A stretch of 43,126 nucleotides of DNA from Microvirga sesbaniae (GCF_025460805.1 NZ_JAMXFJ010000033.1:1-43126); one strand, 5' to 3'. Shown: positions 1 through 7,931, numbered from the stretch's first letter. A program made the numbers and translations. The notes: generated by a model from the letters alone, not told the origin.

Positions 1-117
1 AAGAAGACCGGCATTCTCTCGTATGATGCCGATGGCTCAGGCAGCAAGGCCGCCGTGGAGTTTGCGCAACTCAGCAAGAACCTGAAGCTGACCTACAAGG
101 ACTTCTTCATCATCTGA
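1..117 (+). CDS. C-terminal end of a hemolysin-type (RTX-like) calcium-binding protein, partial
   Basis: The window opens inside a gene. The first frame stays open for 38 codons to TGA at 115-117. The residues include YDADGSGSKAAVEFAQL followed by a short L/F-rich end. This resembles the usual C-terminus of hemolysin-type calcium-binding proteins, where a D-x-D-G-x-G loop and an A-x-x-F-A-x-L helix precede a hydrophobic terminus that serves as the type I secretion signal. The body of the protein lies outside the window. The family assignment rests on this short piece only. Confidence 0.55.
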   Translation, partial: KKTGILSYDADGSGSKAAVEFAQLSKNLKLTYKDFFII

Positions 118-187
118 ACCAAGGGGCGGAACTACACGATAGGCTGTGGACGTTGGTAGGCGAGAAGCGCCATCGGAGGCAAGCGTC

Positions 188-346
188 ATGGATGTGGTCC
201 GCCCTAGCAAGGCGGCCGAGTATCGTCACCAGGCCGAGAGGATCCGCGCCCTTGCCGAGCAGGTCTCGCTGCTCGAAGCCAAGTTTCATCTGTTTGAGGC
301 GGCCGAGCACCTCGAGGAGCTGGCGGCGAGCGAGGAGCGCCAATAG
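188..346 (+). CDS. small helical cytoplasmic protein, hypothetical
   Basis: This 52-residue ORF has a good Shine-Dalgarno (GGAGG at 175-179) about 8 bases before ATG 188. That is why this start is preferred to the in-frame GTG at 146. The protein is charged and Ala/Glu-rich, for example KAAEYRHQAERIRAL and FEAAEHLEELAASEE, and is probably a short helical hairpin or coiled coil. It has no signal peptide or membrane segment. Small proteins with this Y-R-x-x-A-E-x-I-R opening are common hypotheticals in Methylobacteriaceae and Bradyrhizobium relatives. The function is unknown. Confidence 0.6.
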   Translation: MDVVRPSKAAEYRHQAERIRALAEQVSLLEAKFHLFEAAEHLEELAASEERQ

Positions 347-527
347 GCCGCCGCCAAACCCAATAGGGTTGAACGAGGCTACGGACCCGGATACTCCGTT
401 GTGGACAGCGCCGTCGGTCAATGGCTGTTGCCGTCGCGATCCGGCTTGTCCTCGTCAAAGCAGGTCCAGCTCGTCTCCAGCAAGCTATCGTCAAGCCAGG
501 CCTCAGAGGTTTTCATCCAATAGAGTC

Positions 528-764
528 TCACGCGATGAACCGCATAAGGTACGAGAGCAGCATCAGGACCAGCACCCCAAGAATTGCCCCGCCCAGCAGC
601 TTGAGGAGGAACAAGCCGGAATGCTCCACAAGCACGCGAACGCGCCCCTTGGGAGGGCGAGAAGCCCGGTGCTTCTCGATATGCGGTGAAACGTATACCC
701 AGCCGATACAGGCATAGACTAGTGCCAAGATAGCAAGGCACACATTTAGGAACGTATTGAGCAT
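528..764 (-). CDS. small two-TM membrane protein, hypothetical
   Basis: The 78-residue frame has a G-rich Shine-Dalgarno (GGGGGA) just upstream of ATG 764. Two hydrophobic stretches, at residues about 3-24 and 52-75, flank a basic central loop containing HRASRPPKGR. This predicts an inner-membrane hairpin. The longer in-frame extension upstream to 974 has no ribosome site and overlaps the thermonuclease gene, so it is not used. No family is recognised and no operon partner is evident. Confidence 0.6.
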   Translation of the reverse strand: MLNTFLNVCLAILALVYACIGWVYVSPHIEKHRASRPPKGRVRVLVEHSGLFLLKLLGGAILGVLVLMLLSYLMRFIA

Positions 765-897
765 AGGCGCTTCCCCCGAGGAGGAAGGATAGCCCGACTG
801 AGGACGAGGGTGGAAGGAAGGCGTTGGCCTGCTGAAGAGTGACCGGCCCGCAGATCCGCGAGATGGGAAGTGGTTGATTGAGGGCATAGCCTTGGCT

Positions 898-1317
898 CTA
901 TCCGCACCAATGGCGCCGACGCACTTCCCAGGCCGCTCGGCCATCCTTCCAAGGCAGGGCAAGTCCTTCGGCAATCAGGACTGAGCCAACATCACGGCCG
1001 CCGACCGACAGCCGAGCGAGGGTGCGCCTGTATCGGTCTTCCCCGTGGCGGTCGATCCCAACAGGCCCAGCCCGTAGCAGCTCGGCAAGTCGCTCCTTGG
1101 CCTTGAGGCCAGCCACTAGCTCGGCCTCGCATCGAGGGCGGAAGGTTTCAGGCGTGTCCACGTTCAGGATCCGCACCCGTTCCGACCCTATCGCTATCGT
1201 GTCCCCGTCAATGATGACGACGCGGCGGCCGTCGAAGGTTTCGGCATGTGCTCGGGCCAGAAGCAGAAGGCCGAGGAAAATGGATAGGAGGAGGATCAAG
1301 GCGGCGCGGGGTTCCAT
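898..1317 (-). CDS. secreted thermonuclease (staphylococcal nuclease-like)
   Basis: This is an SNase-fold Ca2+-dependent nuclease that would cleave DNA or RNA outside the cytoplasm. After an N-terminal signal peptide (LILLLSIFLGLLLLARAHA) come the family motifs in order: IDGDTI, then R-I-L-N-V-D-T-P-E, then DRYRRTLA. The classic catalytic Arg, Asp and Glu (R35, D40, E43 of nuclease A) and the later Arg (R87) all have counterparts. At about 139 residues it is close to the family's usual length. Start MEPRA at 1317 gives the cleanest signal peptide; ATGs at 1326 and 1344 are alternatives. It stands alone. SNase-like genes are frequent cargo of mobile regions in this group. Confidence 0.8.
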   Translation of the reverse strand: MEPRAALILLLSIFLGLLLLARAHAETFDGRRVVIIDGDTIAIGSERVRILNVDTPETFRPRCEAELVAGLKAKERLAELLRAGPVGIDRHGEDRYRRTLARLSVGGRDVGSVLIAEGLALPWKDGRAAWEVRRRHWCG

Positions 1318-1449
1318 TGCCGTCATTCTAGGGCGCCATCGCATAGAGGGCAGCCGCGTGAGTGGGGTTAGCCCTCCCGCAGGAGCGTTCGCATAACCTT
1401 CAAGAGGTCGTGCTTACGCGTCTCCACATTCTGGAAAAGCTCATTATTC

Positions 1450-1685
1450 ATGCCAACTGACACATACGACTAGAAGCGGCAACTCGGGAGGAGCTAACCC
1501 TAGACGGGATCCGGGACCATTTCCTCAGAATGCGCCCCGAAATGCTCGACAAGTTCGCTAAAGCAGGCCCCGTAGCACTCGAAGCCGGGTGCCCCTTTGT
1601 CGACGCTACCATTTAGGTTCTCATTGAGGACCTAAAGAAGCCTATGGCGGAACTGGCGAAGCCGCAGGCCGGCAGCAAAGACTAG
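1450..1685 (+). pseudogene. decayed small ORF (frameshift plus internal stop)
   Basis: ATG 1450 opens MPTDTYD and then hits a stop. A shift of frame continues as REELTLDGIRDHFLRM, runs to an in-frame TAG at about 1614-1616 and resumes with VLIEDLKKPMAELAKP up to TAG 1683-1685. The protein-like composition on both sides of the lesions suggests a broken short gene rather than random sequence. No family is recognised. The call depends on reading two lesions, so confidence is low. Confidence 0.3.
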
Positions 1686-1737
1686 GACGCGTGTCGCGCC
1701 GTAGATTGTCCGTGATTCGGCTAACCTGATTTTGCGT

Positions 1738-1811
1738 GTAACCGATGTAACCCTCGTAACCGCAGTGATATCAATAACTTATCGGTTACAGCGCTTTGTG
1801 ACCTTTGTAAC
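1738..1811. repeat. cluster of GTAACC/GGTTAC hexamers
   Basis: Four direct GTAACC motifs (near 1738, 1746, 1754 and 1806) and one inverted GGTTAC (near 1784) fall within 74 bases. On the minus strand the same bases read as Val-Thr dipeptides (VTKVTK, and in another frame VTRVTSVTR). This is like the Val-Thr-rich segment of the phage-type gene at 10007-10507. It may be iterons or the decayed remnant of such a coding repeat. Confidence 0.5.
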
Positions 1812-1941
1812 CGCATTTGCCGTCTGGCAGCCAATCGGGTCGAGCAACCAAAAAGAATAACTTAGATCTACTAAATGTCGGATGGCGCCTGGACCGAATT
1901 GCTCATACAGTTTTCTGGAAACTTGCTGCGGGGCACTAACG

Positions 1942-3510
1942 ATGAAGAAGCTTAGAGGGGTCGTTGGTATCTCTTTGCTTCTTGCTGCGTGCCCAAGCAG
2001 TAAAGGCGCTGAAATCAAAGTCTTCCCGGAAAAAGACATCACAATTGTATCGGTCGAGGGCGAACTCAACCTTCGAGACGAGGATGCGTTCACAGATAAG
2101 GTCTTGCGCCTCAAAGACGCTGTCGTGATGTTTGACAGTATCGGTGGCAATCTCATTGCAGGGATAGAAATCGGCAAAGCAATCCGTCTCAAAGGTTTCA
2201 GTACCCTTGTTCCTGATGACGCACTCTGCGCATCTGCCTGTGCCCTCGCTTGGCTCGGGGGAAAAACGAAATGGGCTGGACCCGAGGCACGGATAGCCTT
2301 CCATGCCGCTTGGAAGTTGGAAAACGGTAGGAAGGTTGAGACCGGACCAGGGAATGCGTTGGTCGGAGCCTATCTTCAATCCCTTGGACTGAGCCAAGAC
2401 GCAATCGTCTTCTTCACAAGCGCGCCACCCGATGGCGCGGAAATGCTGAGCTTCCGAAAAGCGGAAGCACTCGGCTTACACGTGAAGAAATTTGAACCTT
2501 CACCGGACACCCAGGTCGCCACGCGACAGGAGCCCCCGCAGGCTCCAGCCATTCGAGATCCAGACGCAAGTTACTATGACCCGAACGCTCGGACGCTTTA
2601 TCCCGAACCTGGCGGCCCAGTGCCACCAACTGAAACCAAGACGGTAGCGCTTCCTCCTGCCCAAAGACCAGCATACGCAGTACGGCGTCCGGAGGAGCCT
2701 GTCCTTGAGCCACAGGTCCTAGACCTAGCAAACCTGGAAGCCGCTGCGCAGGTTCAGCGTCGGCTTCAAGAGCGTGGTTTCTTTCAAGGCCTGATCGATG
2801 GTGTATGGGGGCAGAGATCCCGTGTAGCCCTCCGGGATTTCAAGACCCGCAATGGCCTAGGCTCGGATGATAGATGGGACATGAAAACCCAGCTCGCGGT
2901 CTTTGACGATCGATATACGGCCGCTCCTTCTACCTATGTAGCCAATCTCACCGACGCGAATGTTGCTGGGCTCTATGTGCCTTTTGCAGCGCGTGAAGGC
3001 GCATCCTTACATCCCTTGAACCCTGGAGATGCTCTGGCGATCCAACAGCGTCTGGCTCAACTTAGTTATTACCGGAAGGTTGGTGACGGCGTCTGGGGTA
3101 TGGCTTCAAGATCAGCCCTCACCGATTTCAAAGTCGCCAATGGCCTACCCGCCAATGACACTTGGGACAGGACGGTCGAGGAAGCCATCAAGGGAGTGTC
3201 TGCCATCCCAGCGACGGACACGCCTTTCGGGGAGTGGGTGCAGCAGGGAACTACCTGTGGCGATCCCAACAACCAGCGGCGACTTGTTATCTCCTCGAAA
3301 GACGTCATTGCAGGTGACAGCACCTGCCAGGTAGATCCCCCACTACAGCGCTCTCGCGATGGGTGGCGCACTGATGGAACATGTTTGCGAGCCGGTACTG
3401 CCGTCGCCGTGCGTGTCCATTTTCAGCTTGTAGATGGGCGCCTCGTCGACCGGTCAATCGTTGGTAGTGTTGCGACTGAGAAGCCTCCGGTATTCAGACG
3501 GTGTATGTAA
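1942..3510 (+). CDS. ClpP-like periplasmic protein with two peptidoglycan-binding-like domains, probable lipoprotein
   Basis: The 522-residue protein is read from ATG 1942; the upstream in-frame start at 1882 would spoil the signal sequence. The signal peptide ends in L-A-A-C, a lipobox, although cleavage after SSKGA is also possible. Residues about 25-170 resemble the ClpP/crotonase-like periplasmic family (COG3904 type). They show a GGN...G oxyanion-type loop, the nucleophile context C-A-S-A-C, and a downstream F-H-A-A-W His. Two repeats follow (about residues 260-320 and 360-415) of the peptidoglycan_binding_1 type, each with V-Q/I-Q-x-R-L, D-G-V-W-G and A-L-x-D-F-K. The C-terminus holds a small Cys-containing domain. 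It is likely an envelope hydrolase or scaffold; the substrate is unknown. Confidence 0.7.
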   Translation: MKKLRGVVGISLLLAACPSSKGAEIKVFPEKDITIVSVEGELNLRDEDAFTDKVLRLKDAVVMFDSIGGNLIAGIEIGKAIRLKGFSTLVPDDALCASACALAWLGGKTKWAGPEARIAFHAAWKLENGRKVETGPGNALVGAYLQSLGLSQDAIVFFTSAPPDGAEMLSFRKAEALGLHVKKFEPSPDTQVATRQEPPQAPAIRDPDASYYDPNARTLYPEPGGPVPPTETKTVALPPAQRPAYAVRRPEEPVLEPQVLDLANLEAAAQVQRRLQERGFFQGLIDGVWGQRSRVALRDFKTRNGLGSDDRWDMKTQLAVFDDRYTAAPSTYVANLTDANVAGLYVPFAAREGASLHPLNPGDALAIQQRLAQLSYYRKVGDGVWGMASRSALTDFKVANGLPANDTWDRTVEEAIKGVSAIPATDTPFGEWVQQGTTCGDPNNQRRLVISSKDVIAGDSTCQVDPPLQRSRDGWRTDGTCLRAGTAVAVRVHFQLVDGRLVDRSIVGSVATEKPPVFRRCM

Positions 3511-3567
3511 TGTGGCTTGATAGACAATGGCCTGAGTAGATGTAGTCAATGTCTCGAAGGAGCACCC

Positions 3568-3903
3568 ATGACAAAGACTGCCCCTCTTACAGTTCAAGCA
3601 TCGTTGGCTCCCCAGAACCTCTGGCAAGACATTCTCCCCTGGACGTTCAACCAGCAAGGTATGCAGTTTGGGCTCTTCAACATCAGCCTCGGACAGACGC
3701 CGCGCCCTGACATTGAGCAAAAGGTTCTTGATGAAGTCGGGAGTTATGGCCGGCAACTCGGACGGATTGGAGACGCACTGGAGGTGCTTCTCAGCCATGT
3801 GAAGCTGGAAAATCTCACCCCCGCTGAAGAGGACGCAATCGACATTCTGCGGGGCCAATTGGCTCAAGTGCGTCAGATAAAGCGACGCGCAGAGCGGAGG
3901 TAG
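3568..3903 (+). CDS. hypothetical protein, 111 residues
   Basis: ATG 3568 is preceded by GAAGGAG at a good distance, which fixes the start in preference to an earlier in-frame ATG at 3517. The protein begins with a hydrophilic segment containing NLWQDILPWTFNQQGMQFGL. It continues with predicted amphipathic helices ending in a basic tail (KRRAERR). It lacks a signal peptide and membrane segments. It lies 58 bases after the ClpP-like lipoprotein and might share its transcript. No family is recognised. Confidence 0.6.
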   Translation: MTKTAPLTVQASLAPQNLWQDILPWTFNQQGMQFGLFNISLGQTPRPDIEQKVLDEVGSYGRQLGRIGDALEVLLSHVKLENLTPAEEDAIDILRGQLAQVRQIKRRAERR

Positions 3904-3988
3904 TGATAGAGGTTAAAACTGAGTGAGCCGGCTCCGGCAATACTAGGTCGCCCGGTCTCGGATCCTTTAGATCGGGGCTGCCAACCAT
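3904..3988 (-). pseudogene. 5' fragment of a Pro/Asp-rich small gene (copy of 6785-6961)
   Basis: Starting at ATG 3988 the minus strand encodes MVGSPDLKDPRPGDLVLPEP. This matches the first 20 codons of the intact gene at 6961, which reads MVGSPDPRDPKPDDPILPEP, and it has the same purine-rich leader (AAGGA). Beyond about 3904 the similarity is lost as the frame enters the 3' end of the 3568-3903 gene. Only the 5' part therefore remains. It abuts the tRNA-Leu remnant at 3999. Confidence 0.5.
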
Positions 3989-3998
3989 GTCGTCTTCC

Positions 3999-4050
3999 TT
4001 AAAATCCCTCGGGCTTGCCCGAACGGGTTCGATTCCCGTCGTCCGCACCA
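3999..4050 (+). other. 3' remnant of tRNA-Leu(UAA), likely attachment-site scar
   Basis: The 52 bases begin in an anticodon loop (TTAAAATCCC, as in tRNA-Leu UAA). They continue through a variable arm (CTCGGGCTTGCCCG), a T arm (ACGGG TTCGATT CCCGT) and an acceptor strand CGTCCGC-A-CCA. No matching 5' half (GCGGACG...) precedes it. A tRNA lacking its 5' half is what remains at the far end of an element integrated in the anticodon loop of the intact gene. By this logic the intact tRNA-Leu(UAA) and the element lie to the left. The fragment is too short to be functional. Confidence 0.65.
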
Positions 4051-4088
4051 TTTTCAATATAGCGAAGACCAAGTATCACGACGTCGTG

Positions 4089-4157
4089 GTGCCCGTAGCT
4101 CAATGGTTAGAGCCGGCCGCTCATAACCGTCTGGTTGAAGTCCCTCTGGGCCCACCA
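4089..4157 (+). pseudogene. degenerate tRNA with CAT anticodon (tRNA-Ile2/Met-like)
   Basis: The sequence keeps the 5' acceptor/D-arm region (GCCCGTAGCTCAATGG), a CTCATAA anticodon loop and a GGGCCCACCA end. The T arm lacks roughly 7-8 bases, so no TTCAA loop is left. The anticodon stem has a C-C mismatch and the second acceptor pair is broken. It is therefore a decayed tRNA (CAT), not a working gene. It lies 3 bases upstream of the tRNA-Leu(UAG) sequence. Confidence 0.6.
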
Positions 4158-4160
4158 CGT

Positions 4161-4245
4161 GCGGGCGTGGCGGAATTGGTAGACGCACTGGATTTAGGCT
4201 CCAGCGGCGCAAGCTGTGGGGTTTCGAGTCCCTCCGCCCGCACCA
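4161..4245 (+). tRNA. tRNA-Leu (UAG), possibly impaired
   Basis: The 85-base cloverleaf has acceptor GCGGGCG/CGCCCGC, D arm GGCGGAATTGGTAGACGC, anticodon stem CTGGA/TCCAG with loop TTTAGGC (anticodon UAG), a class II variable arm and encoded CCA. The T stem reads GGGGT-TTCGAGT-CCCTC. The normally invariant G53-C61 pair is therefore U-C, and the variable arm has a weakened pair. Given the decayed neighbours this may be a degenerating extra copy. Confidence 0.65.
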
Positions 4246-4734
4246 TCGACAAATCGCCTCACCACACTCTGCCTTACACGGGCGGGGATGAGGCTGCGCT
4301 CAATGCCGCGGCTCAGGAAAGACGGCGTCCTAGTTGGCACCTCCTGGGGTGTCGTGGGAGGCACACCTAACGGCTCTCCAGGGCTCGGGACTTCCTCGGG
4401 CGTAGTCGGTGGGATGCCTCCAGGTTCATCATCCCCAGTAAGCTAATGGTAAACGTCTACAATTGGCGCTGATGGCTGCTTGGCCATTGTTTGGAATCGA
4501 AAGAAGTCCTTTCCAATCTTCTCCCGCAATCCTGCTCACCGACCCACTTCGTCCCTACTCCAGAGCCATGTTTACTCCTAAAGAGTGCTTTTGCACCTTT
4601 AAAGCAGCCCAAATCTTCCGCCATGCTCGTTGAACAGCCGCCCATCCAAACACAGAAGCGGCAGAGGGCATACCGGGGCCCGGTACGGCGCTTCAGACTC
4701 GTTGCTGAGGCTCTCGCATCATGAGGAGCATCCT
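4246..4734. other. intergenic region with a possible Pro-rich gene remnant
   Basis: No convincing gene is present in these 489 bases. On the minus strand at about 4330-4435 a frame reads as a Pro/Glu-rich peptide (DDEPGGIPPTTPEEVPSP and then LGVPPTTPQEVP). It has a stop immediately upstream and no start codon, so it looks like a small gene that has lost its start. The other short frames here are unconvincing. Confidence 0.3.
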
Positions 4735-6585
4735 ATGGCGTACCTGGTTGGAACGTTCGGGAACAACATCCTAACTGGCACCGACGGTGAGACGAACCAA
4801 ATCTATGGCGACACCGATGGGGCAATCTCTCCGCCCGGCACCCCTGACACGGGCGGGAACGATACCCTGACGGGCGGGAACCTCATCAGCGACGGTGCGA
4901 GTTCGATTGAAAACGAACTCTATGGCGACGCCACGGCCATGGAAAACGGCGCCCAAGGCGGCGATGACAGCCTTACGGGCGGGACCATCGACGGATTTTT
5001 CACTCCAGGAGGGGGTAGTGTTCTCAATGTCCTTTATGGCGATGCCTATCGGATGTCGTCATCTATGGGCGGGGACGACATTCTCGTGGGGCGCGGCGAA
5101 GCGGCCGCTGGAGGTAGCACTACCAATTTCCTCTATGGCGACGCCTATGAAATGACCTCTTCTCAGGGTGGAGACGACAGTCTCAGGGGCGGTTTTTCGT
5201 CCCCCAACAACACACTCTACGGTGATGCCTATCGTATGAGCCGCTCCGCAGGTGGAGACGATACTCTCCAGGGAGGCGTAGACTCCCTCAATCTGCTCTA
5301 TGGCGATGCGTTTGAGATGTACAACTACTCCAAGGGCGGGAAGGATGATCTGAGAGGCGGATCGGATACCGAGAACCAATTGGTCGGTGATGCCTGGGCC
5401 ATGGATGGCCACTCCGTAGGCGGAGATGATACTCTGACTGGCTACTATGCTGCCTACAATCTGCTCTATGGCGATGCCTATGAGATGCATGAGTGCTCTA
5501 AGGGTGGGAACGACACTCTCACGGGCGGGCGCGAGGGGCACAATCTCCTGTACGGCGATGCTTTTGCGATGGCAAAAGGCAGCATCGGCGGGAACGATAA
5601 CCTCACAGGCGGCGTCGATTCTAATACCAACGGCCGCGGTGACAACGTGCTCTGGGGCGATGCCGACAGCATGATCTCCGCCCGAGGTGGAAATGATACC
5701 CTCACGGGCGGGGCAAACTCAGTCAACACCCTCTACGGTGATGCCACCTCCATACATGGTCGTTCAAAAGGCGGGGATGACATCCTCACAGGTGGAGAGA
5801 ACTCCTATAACAATCTTTATGGCGACGCTTATGAGATGCATGGCCGCTCCAGGGGCGGAGACGACGCTCTCATGGGAGGGGCATACTCAGTATCAAATCA
5901 GCTCGTCGGCGACGCCTACTTCATGGACGACCGCGCCAAGGGCGGAGATGACATTCTCGCGGGCGGAGTGAACTCTGACAACTTCCTCCTCGGTGATGCC
6001 TTTTCCATGGCAAAGGGCACGAAGGGCGGGGATGACAATCTCACGGGCGGGGCAGACGCTTCATCGAACTGGCTTGCTGGCGATGCTCAGGAGATGACCT
6101 CTTCCAAAGGAGGTAACGATACTCTCACGGGCGGAGCGGATTCCCTCAACACCCTCTACGGTGATGCCCGCAGCATGGATGGTGGCGCCAGAGCCGGAGC
6201 AGACCGTCTTGTTAGTGGCACTAATGCCGAAGACCACATGTGGGGCGACTTCGAAACCTCAGATGGGAGCGTGATAGGCGGGGCGGACACGTTCGTGTTT
6301 GAGCGCGCTAACGGGAATGACATCATAGGGGACTTCCATCACGGCGAAGACACCATTGAGCTTGATGGCTTTGGATTCCCGCCGATCCCGGAAAGAGCGT
6401 TGGATCACCTGCCTCAGCGCGTCTTCCTAAAACTTTTGGAGAAATACACGGGAGCGACCATCGAGAGGACCGATGCCAACGGAGATGGGTCTATGGATAG
6501 CGTCATCCACTTCGACGACAACAACAGCGTGACAGTTCTCAATATCGCCAAGCTTCGGGCTAGCGATTTCGACTTTGTGGCCTAA
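4735..6585 (+). CDS. RTX-like repeat protein, probable type I secretion substrate
   Basis: This 616-residue acidic protein starts at ATG 4735, with GAGGAG at 4723-4728. It is built almost wholly from about 17 tandem units of 27-28 residues. Each unit pairs an N-x-L-Y-G-D-A-x-x-M half with a G-G-(D/N)-D-x-L-T-G-G half. The second half is the hemolysin-type Ca2+-binding nonapeptide; the first is a variant of it. The last units grade into GGADTFVFERANGNDIIGDF and a D-x-I-E-L-D-G-F segment, as at the C-terminus of serralysin-type substrates. There is no Sec signal. A Ca2+-folded beta-roll exported by a type I system is inferred. No exporter genes are in the window. Confidence 0.8.
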   Translation: MAYLVGTFGNNILTGTDGETNQIYGDTDGAISPPGTPDTGGNDTLTGGNLISDGASSIENELYGDATAMENGAQGGDDSLTGGTIDGFFTPGGGSVLNVLYGDAYRMSSSMGGDDILVGRGEAAAGGSTTNFLYGDAYEMTSSQGGDDSLRGGFSSPNNTLYGDAYRMSRSAGGDDTLQGGVDSLNLLYGDAFEMYNYSKGGKDDLRGGSDTENQLVGDAWAMDGHSVGGDDTLTGYYAAYNLLYGDAYEMHECSKGGNDTLTGGREGHNLLYGDAFAMAKGSIGGNDNLTGGVDSNTNGRGDNVLWGDADSMISARGGNDTLTGGANSVNTLYGDATSIHGRSKGGDDILTGGENSYNNLYGDAYEMHGRSRGGDDALMGGAYSVSNQLVGDAYFMDDRAKGGDDILAGGVNSDNFLLGDAFSMAKGTKGGDDNLTGGADASSNWLAGDAQEMTSSKGGNDTLTGGADSLNTLYGDARSMDGGARAGADRLVSGTNAEDHMWGDFETSDGSVIGGADTFVFERANGNDIIGDFHHGEDTIELDGFGFPPIPERALDHLPQRVFLKLLEKYTGATIERTDANGDGSMDSVIHFDDNNSVTVLNIAKLRASDFDFVA

Positions 6586-6611
6586 GCTGGATACCCCCAG
6601 AACCAACTCAG

Positions 6612-6638
6612 CCCGTCTGTCCGACAGGCGGGTTTCTT
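6612..6638 (+). terminator. Rho-independent terminator after the RTX-like gene
   Basis: CCCGTCTGTC pairs with GACAGGCGGG as a GC-rich hairpin and is followed by TTTCTT. It lies 26 bases after the stop codon of the repeat protein. Confidence 0.75.
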
Positions 6639-6784
6639 GTGAATTACGCCGCCCGGGTTGGTCCGACGCTGGCCTCGGACTGATCTAGGGGTCGTAAATC
6701 CACCATCGTGAATAACCTTCTGCTGGGTTCTCACGATGCTCAAGCAGCCCATTCCGACATATGATCTTCTAGCGACCCATCCGG

Positions 6785-6961
6785 TTATTGAGTGCCTGGT
6801 GGGGGGACATAGGGCACATCATCGGGCTCGGGATCGCCGTGTTCTGACGGGGTGCCGTCTTCCGGAACGGGATCAAGCTCGGGGAGTTCAGGCAAAGGCG
6901 TCGGCTCGGGCAATATGGGATCGTCTGGTTTAGGATCCCGTGGATCTGGGCTGCCAACCAT
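6785..6961 (-). CDS. Pro/Asp/Glu-rich 58-residue protein
   Basis: ATG 6961 has a strong Shine-Dalgarno (AAGGAGGGGGAC). The frame runs to TAA at 6785-6787. About a third of the residues are proline, alternating with Asp and Glu (PEPTPLPELPELDPVPEDG), and there is no hydrophobic segment, so it is presumably unstructured. A truncated second copy with the same leader and first 20 codons lies at 3904-3988. The duplication supports real coding. The function is unknown. Confidence 0.55.
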   Translation of the reverse strand: MVGSPDPRDPKPDDPILPEPTPLPELPELDPVPEDGTPSEHGDPEPDDVPYVPPPGTQ

Positions 6962-7137
6962 GTCCCCCTCCTTGCAGGATTACCCCAAGTGAAGCCCATG
7001 GGCAGGCCGAGGTTCCCTCTAGCCGCTTCATCACATGTGGCGGGCACTGACGGGAATGGTATTCGAATCGGGTTATTTATAGTTCTCGCCCTATCTGGAG
7101 AATGGGGCAGCCTTTGAGCTCCAAGAGGAGTTCATTC

Positions 7138-7374
7138 ATGCGCGCTTTAACAATTGCCATCACTCTCGGCTTATTGGCTATGCCTCAGGTAACCCATGCT
7201 AAAGAGGAGAGAAAGCCCCCGCAGCAGACACCGACTGCATCGACATCCAAGGCCTACACAGCCGAGGGAACGGATGCTCTCGCTAAAGCAGCCCGCGAAA
7301 GGGATGAGGCTCGGCAACGAGCTTGGGATCAGAAGACGAGGAACATCACGCGGGGGATCTGCACCGGATGCTGA
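7138..7374 (+). CDS. small secreted protein, 78 residues
   Basis: ATG 7138 is preceded by AGAGGAG. An N-terminal signal peptide (LTIAITLGLLAMPQVTHA, cleaved before KEERK) leads a short, charged, helical mature part (AKAARERDEARQRAWDQK) that ends in ICTGC. The two terminal Cys residues could be oxidised or bind metal. The protein is periplasmic or extracellular. No family is recognised. Confidence 0.6.
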   Translation: MRALTIAITLGLLAMPQVTHAKEERKPPQQTPTASTSKAYTAEGTDALAKAARERDEARQRAWDQKTRNITRGICTGC

Positions 7375-7411
7375 CCCTTAGGTCCTGTTCGGACTATTTC
7401 GGTTCGCTTCA

Positions 7412-7446
7412 CCTCATCCGCGCGTCAGCGGATCGCGGCGATGAGG
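7412..7446 (+). terminator. hairpin downstream of the 7138-7374 gene
   Basis: CCTCATC and GATGAGG form an outer stem around a GC-rich interior (CGCG...CGCG). No T tract follows, so termination is only inferred. Confidence 0.35.
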
Positions 7447-7496
7447 TTGCACTTGAATGCTGACCGTGGCTGAACGAGCCTACATGGAGGCACGCA

Positions 7497-7655
7497 ATGG
7501 ATAAGACTCAAAGGGTTGCCGACGCTGTCCTTGCCGAGTTGGAGACGCGGCCAGGTTTCCGTGAGTGGTGGGCCAATATCGACCCAGAGACGCAGAACCA
7601 GATCCTGGAAGCGGTTGGGACCGCTGCTATCGAGGCTGTCGAGAACAGCGAATAG
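7497..7655 (+). CDS. small acidic protein, 52 residues
   Basis: ATG 7497 follows GGAGGCACGCA. The 52 codons end at TAG 7653-7655. The protein is acidic and helical with a Trp-rich centre (FREWWANIDPETQNQILEAV). It has no signal or membrane segment. The clear ribosome site and balanced composition support coding. No family is recognised. Confidence 0.5.
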   Translation: MDKTQRVADAVLAELETRPGFREWWANIDPETQNQILEAVGTAAIEAVENSE

Positions 7656-7785
7656 GGACGCCTGGAGCAGCGGATCCGAAATCCGCACGATGCGCAAGGC
7701 AAGTGCTTGAGGGCGGTACCCGCCAAGCCCGGACACAGTTCTGCCCAATCTCGTGAAGGGCATGTATCCGTCCTAGGAGGCGGTG

Positions 7786-7929
7786 ATGTTCGGCGACTTT
7801 CCTAGAAATGGCCCTCGCTACTGGATAACGCTCGTTCTAATCCTGCTCGTCCGGCTGATCGGGTTGATGCTGATGTGGTCGTTTCACGTCTCGTGGATCG
7901 CGCCTGAGCGGTCTCGGCTACGCGCTTAA
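7786..7929 (+). CDS. single-TM small membrane protein, 47 residues
   Basis: A strong TAGGAGG precedes ATG 7786. One hydrophobic segment (residues about 13-36, WITLVLILLVRLIGLMLMW) is followed by a short basic tail. A hairpin just after TAA (7932-7958) closes the unit. It is a likely inner-membrane microprotein of unknown function. Confidence 0.5.
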   Translation: MFGDFPRNGPRYWITLVLILLVRLIGLMLMWSFHVSWIAPERSRLRA

Positions 7930-7931
7930 GA

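Noticed and set aside
3987..4370. Plus-strand ORF of 127 codons
   Set aside because: It runs straight through three tRNA-derived sequences, including tRNA-Leu(UAG).
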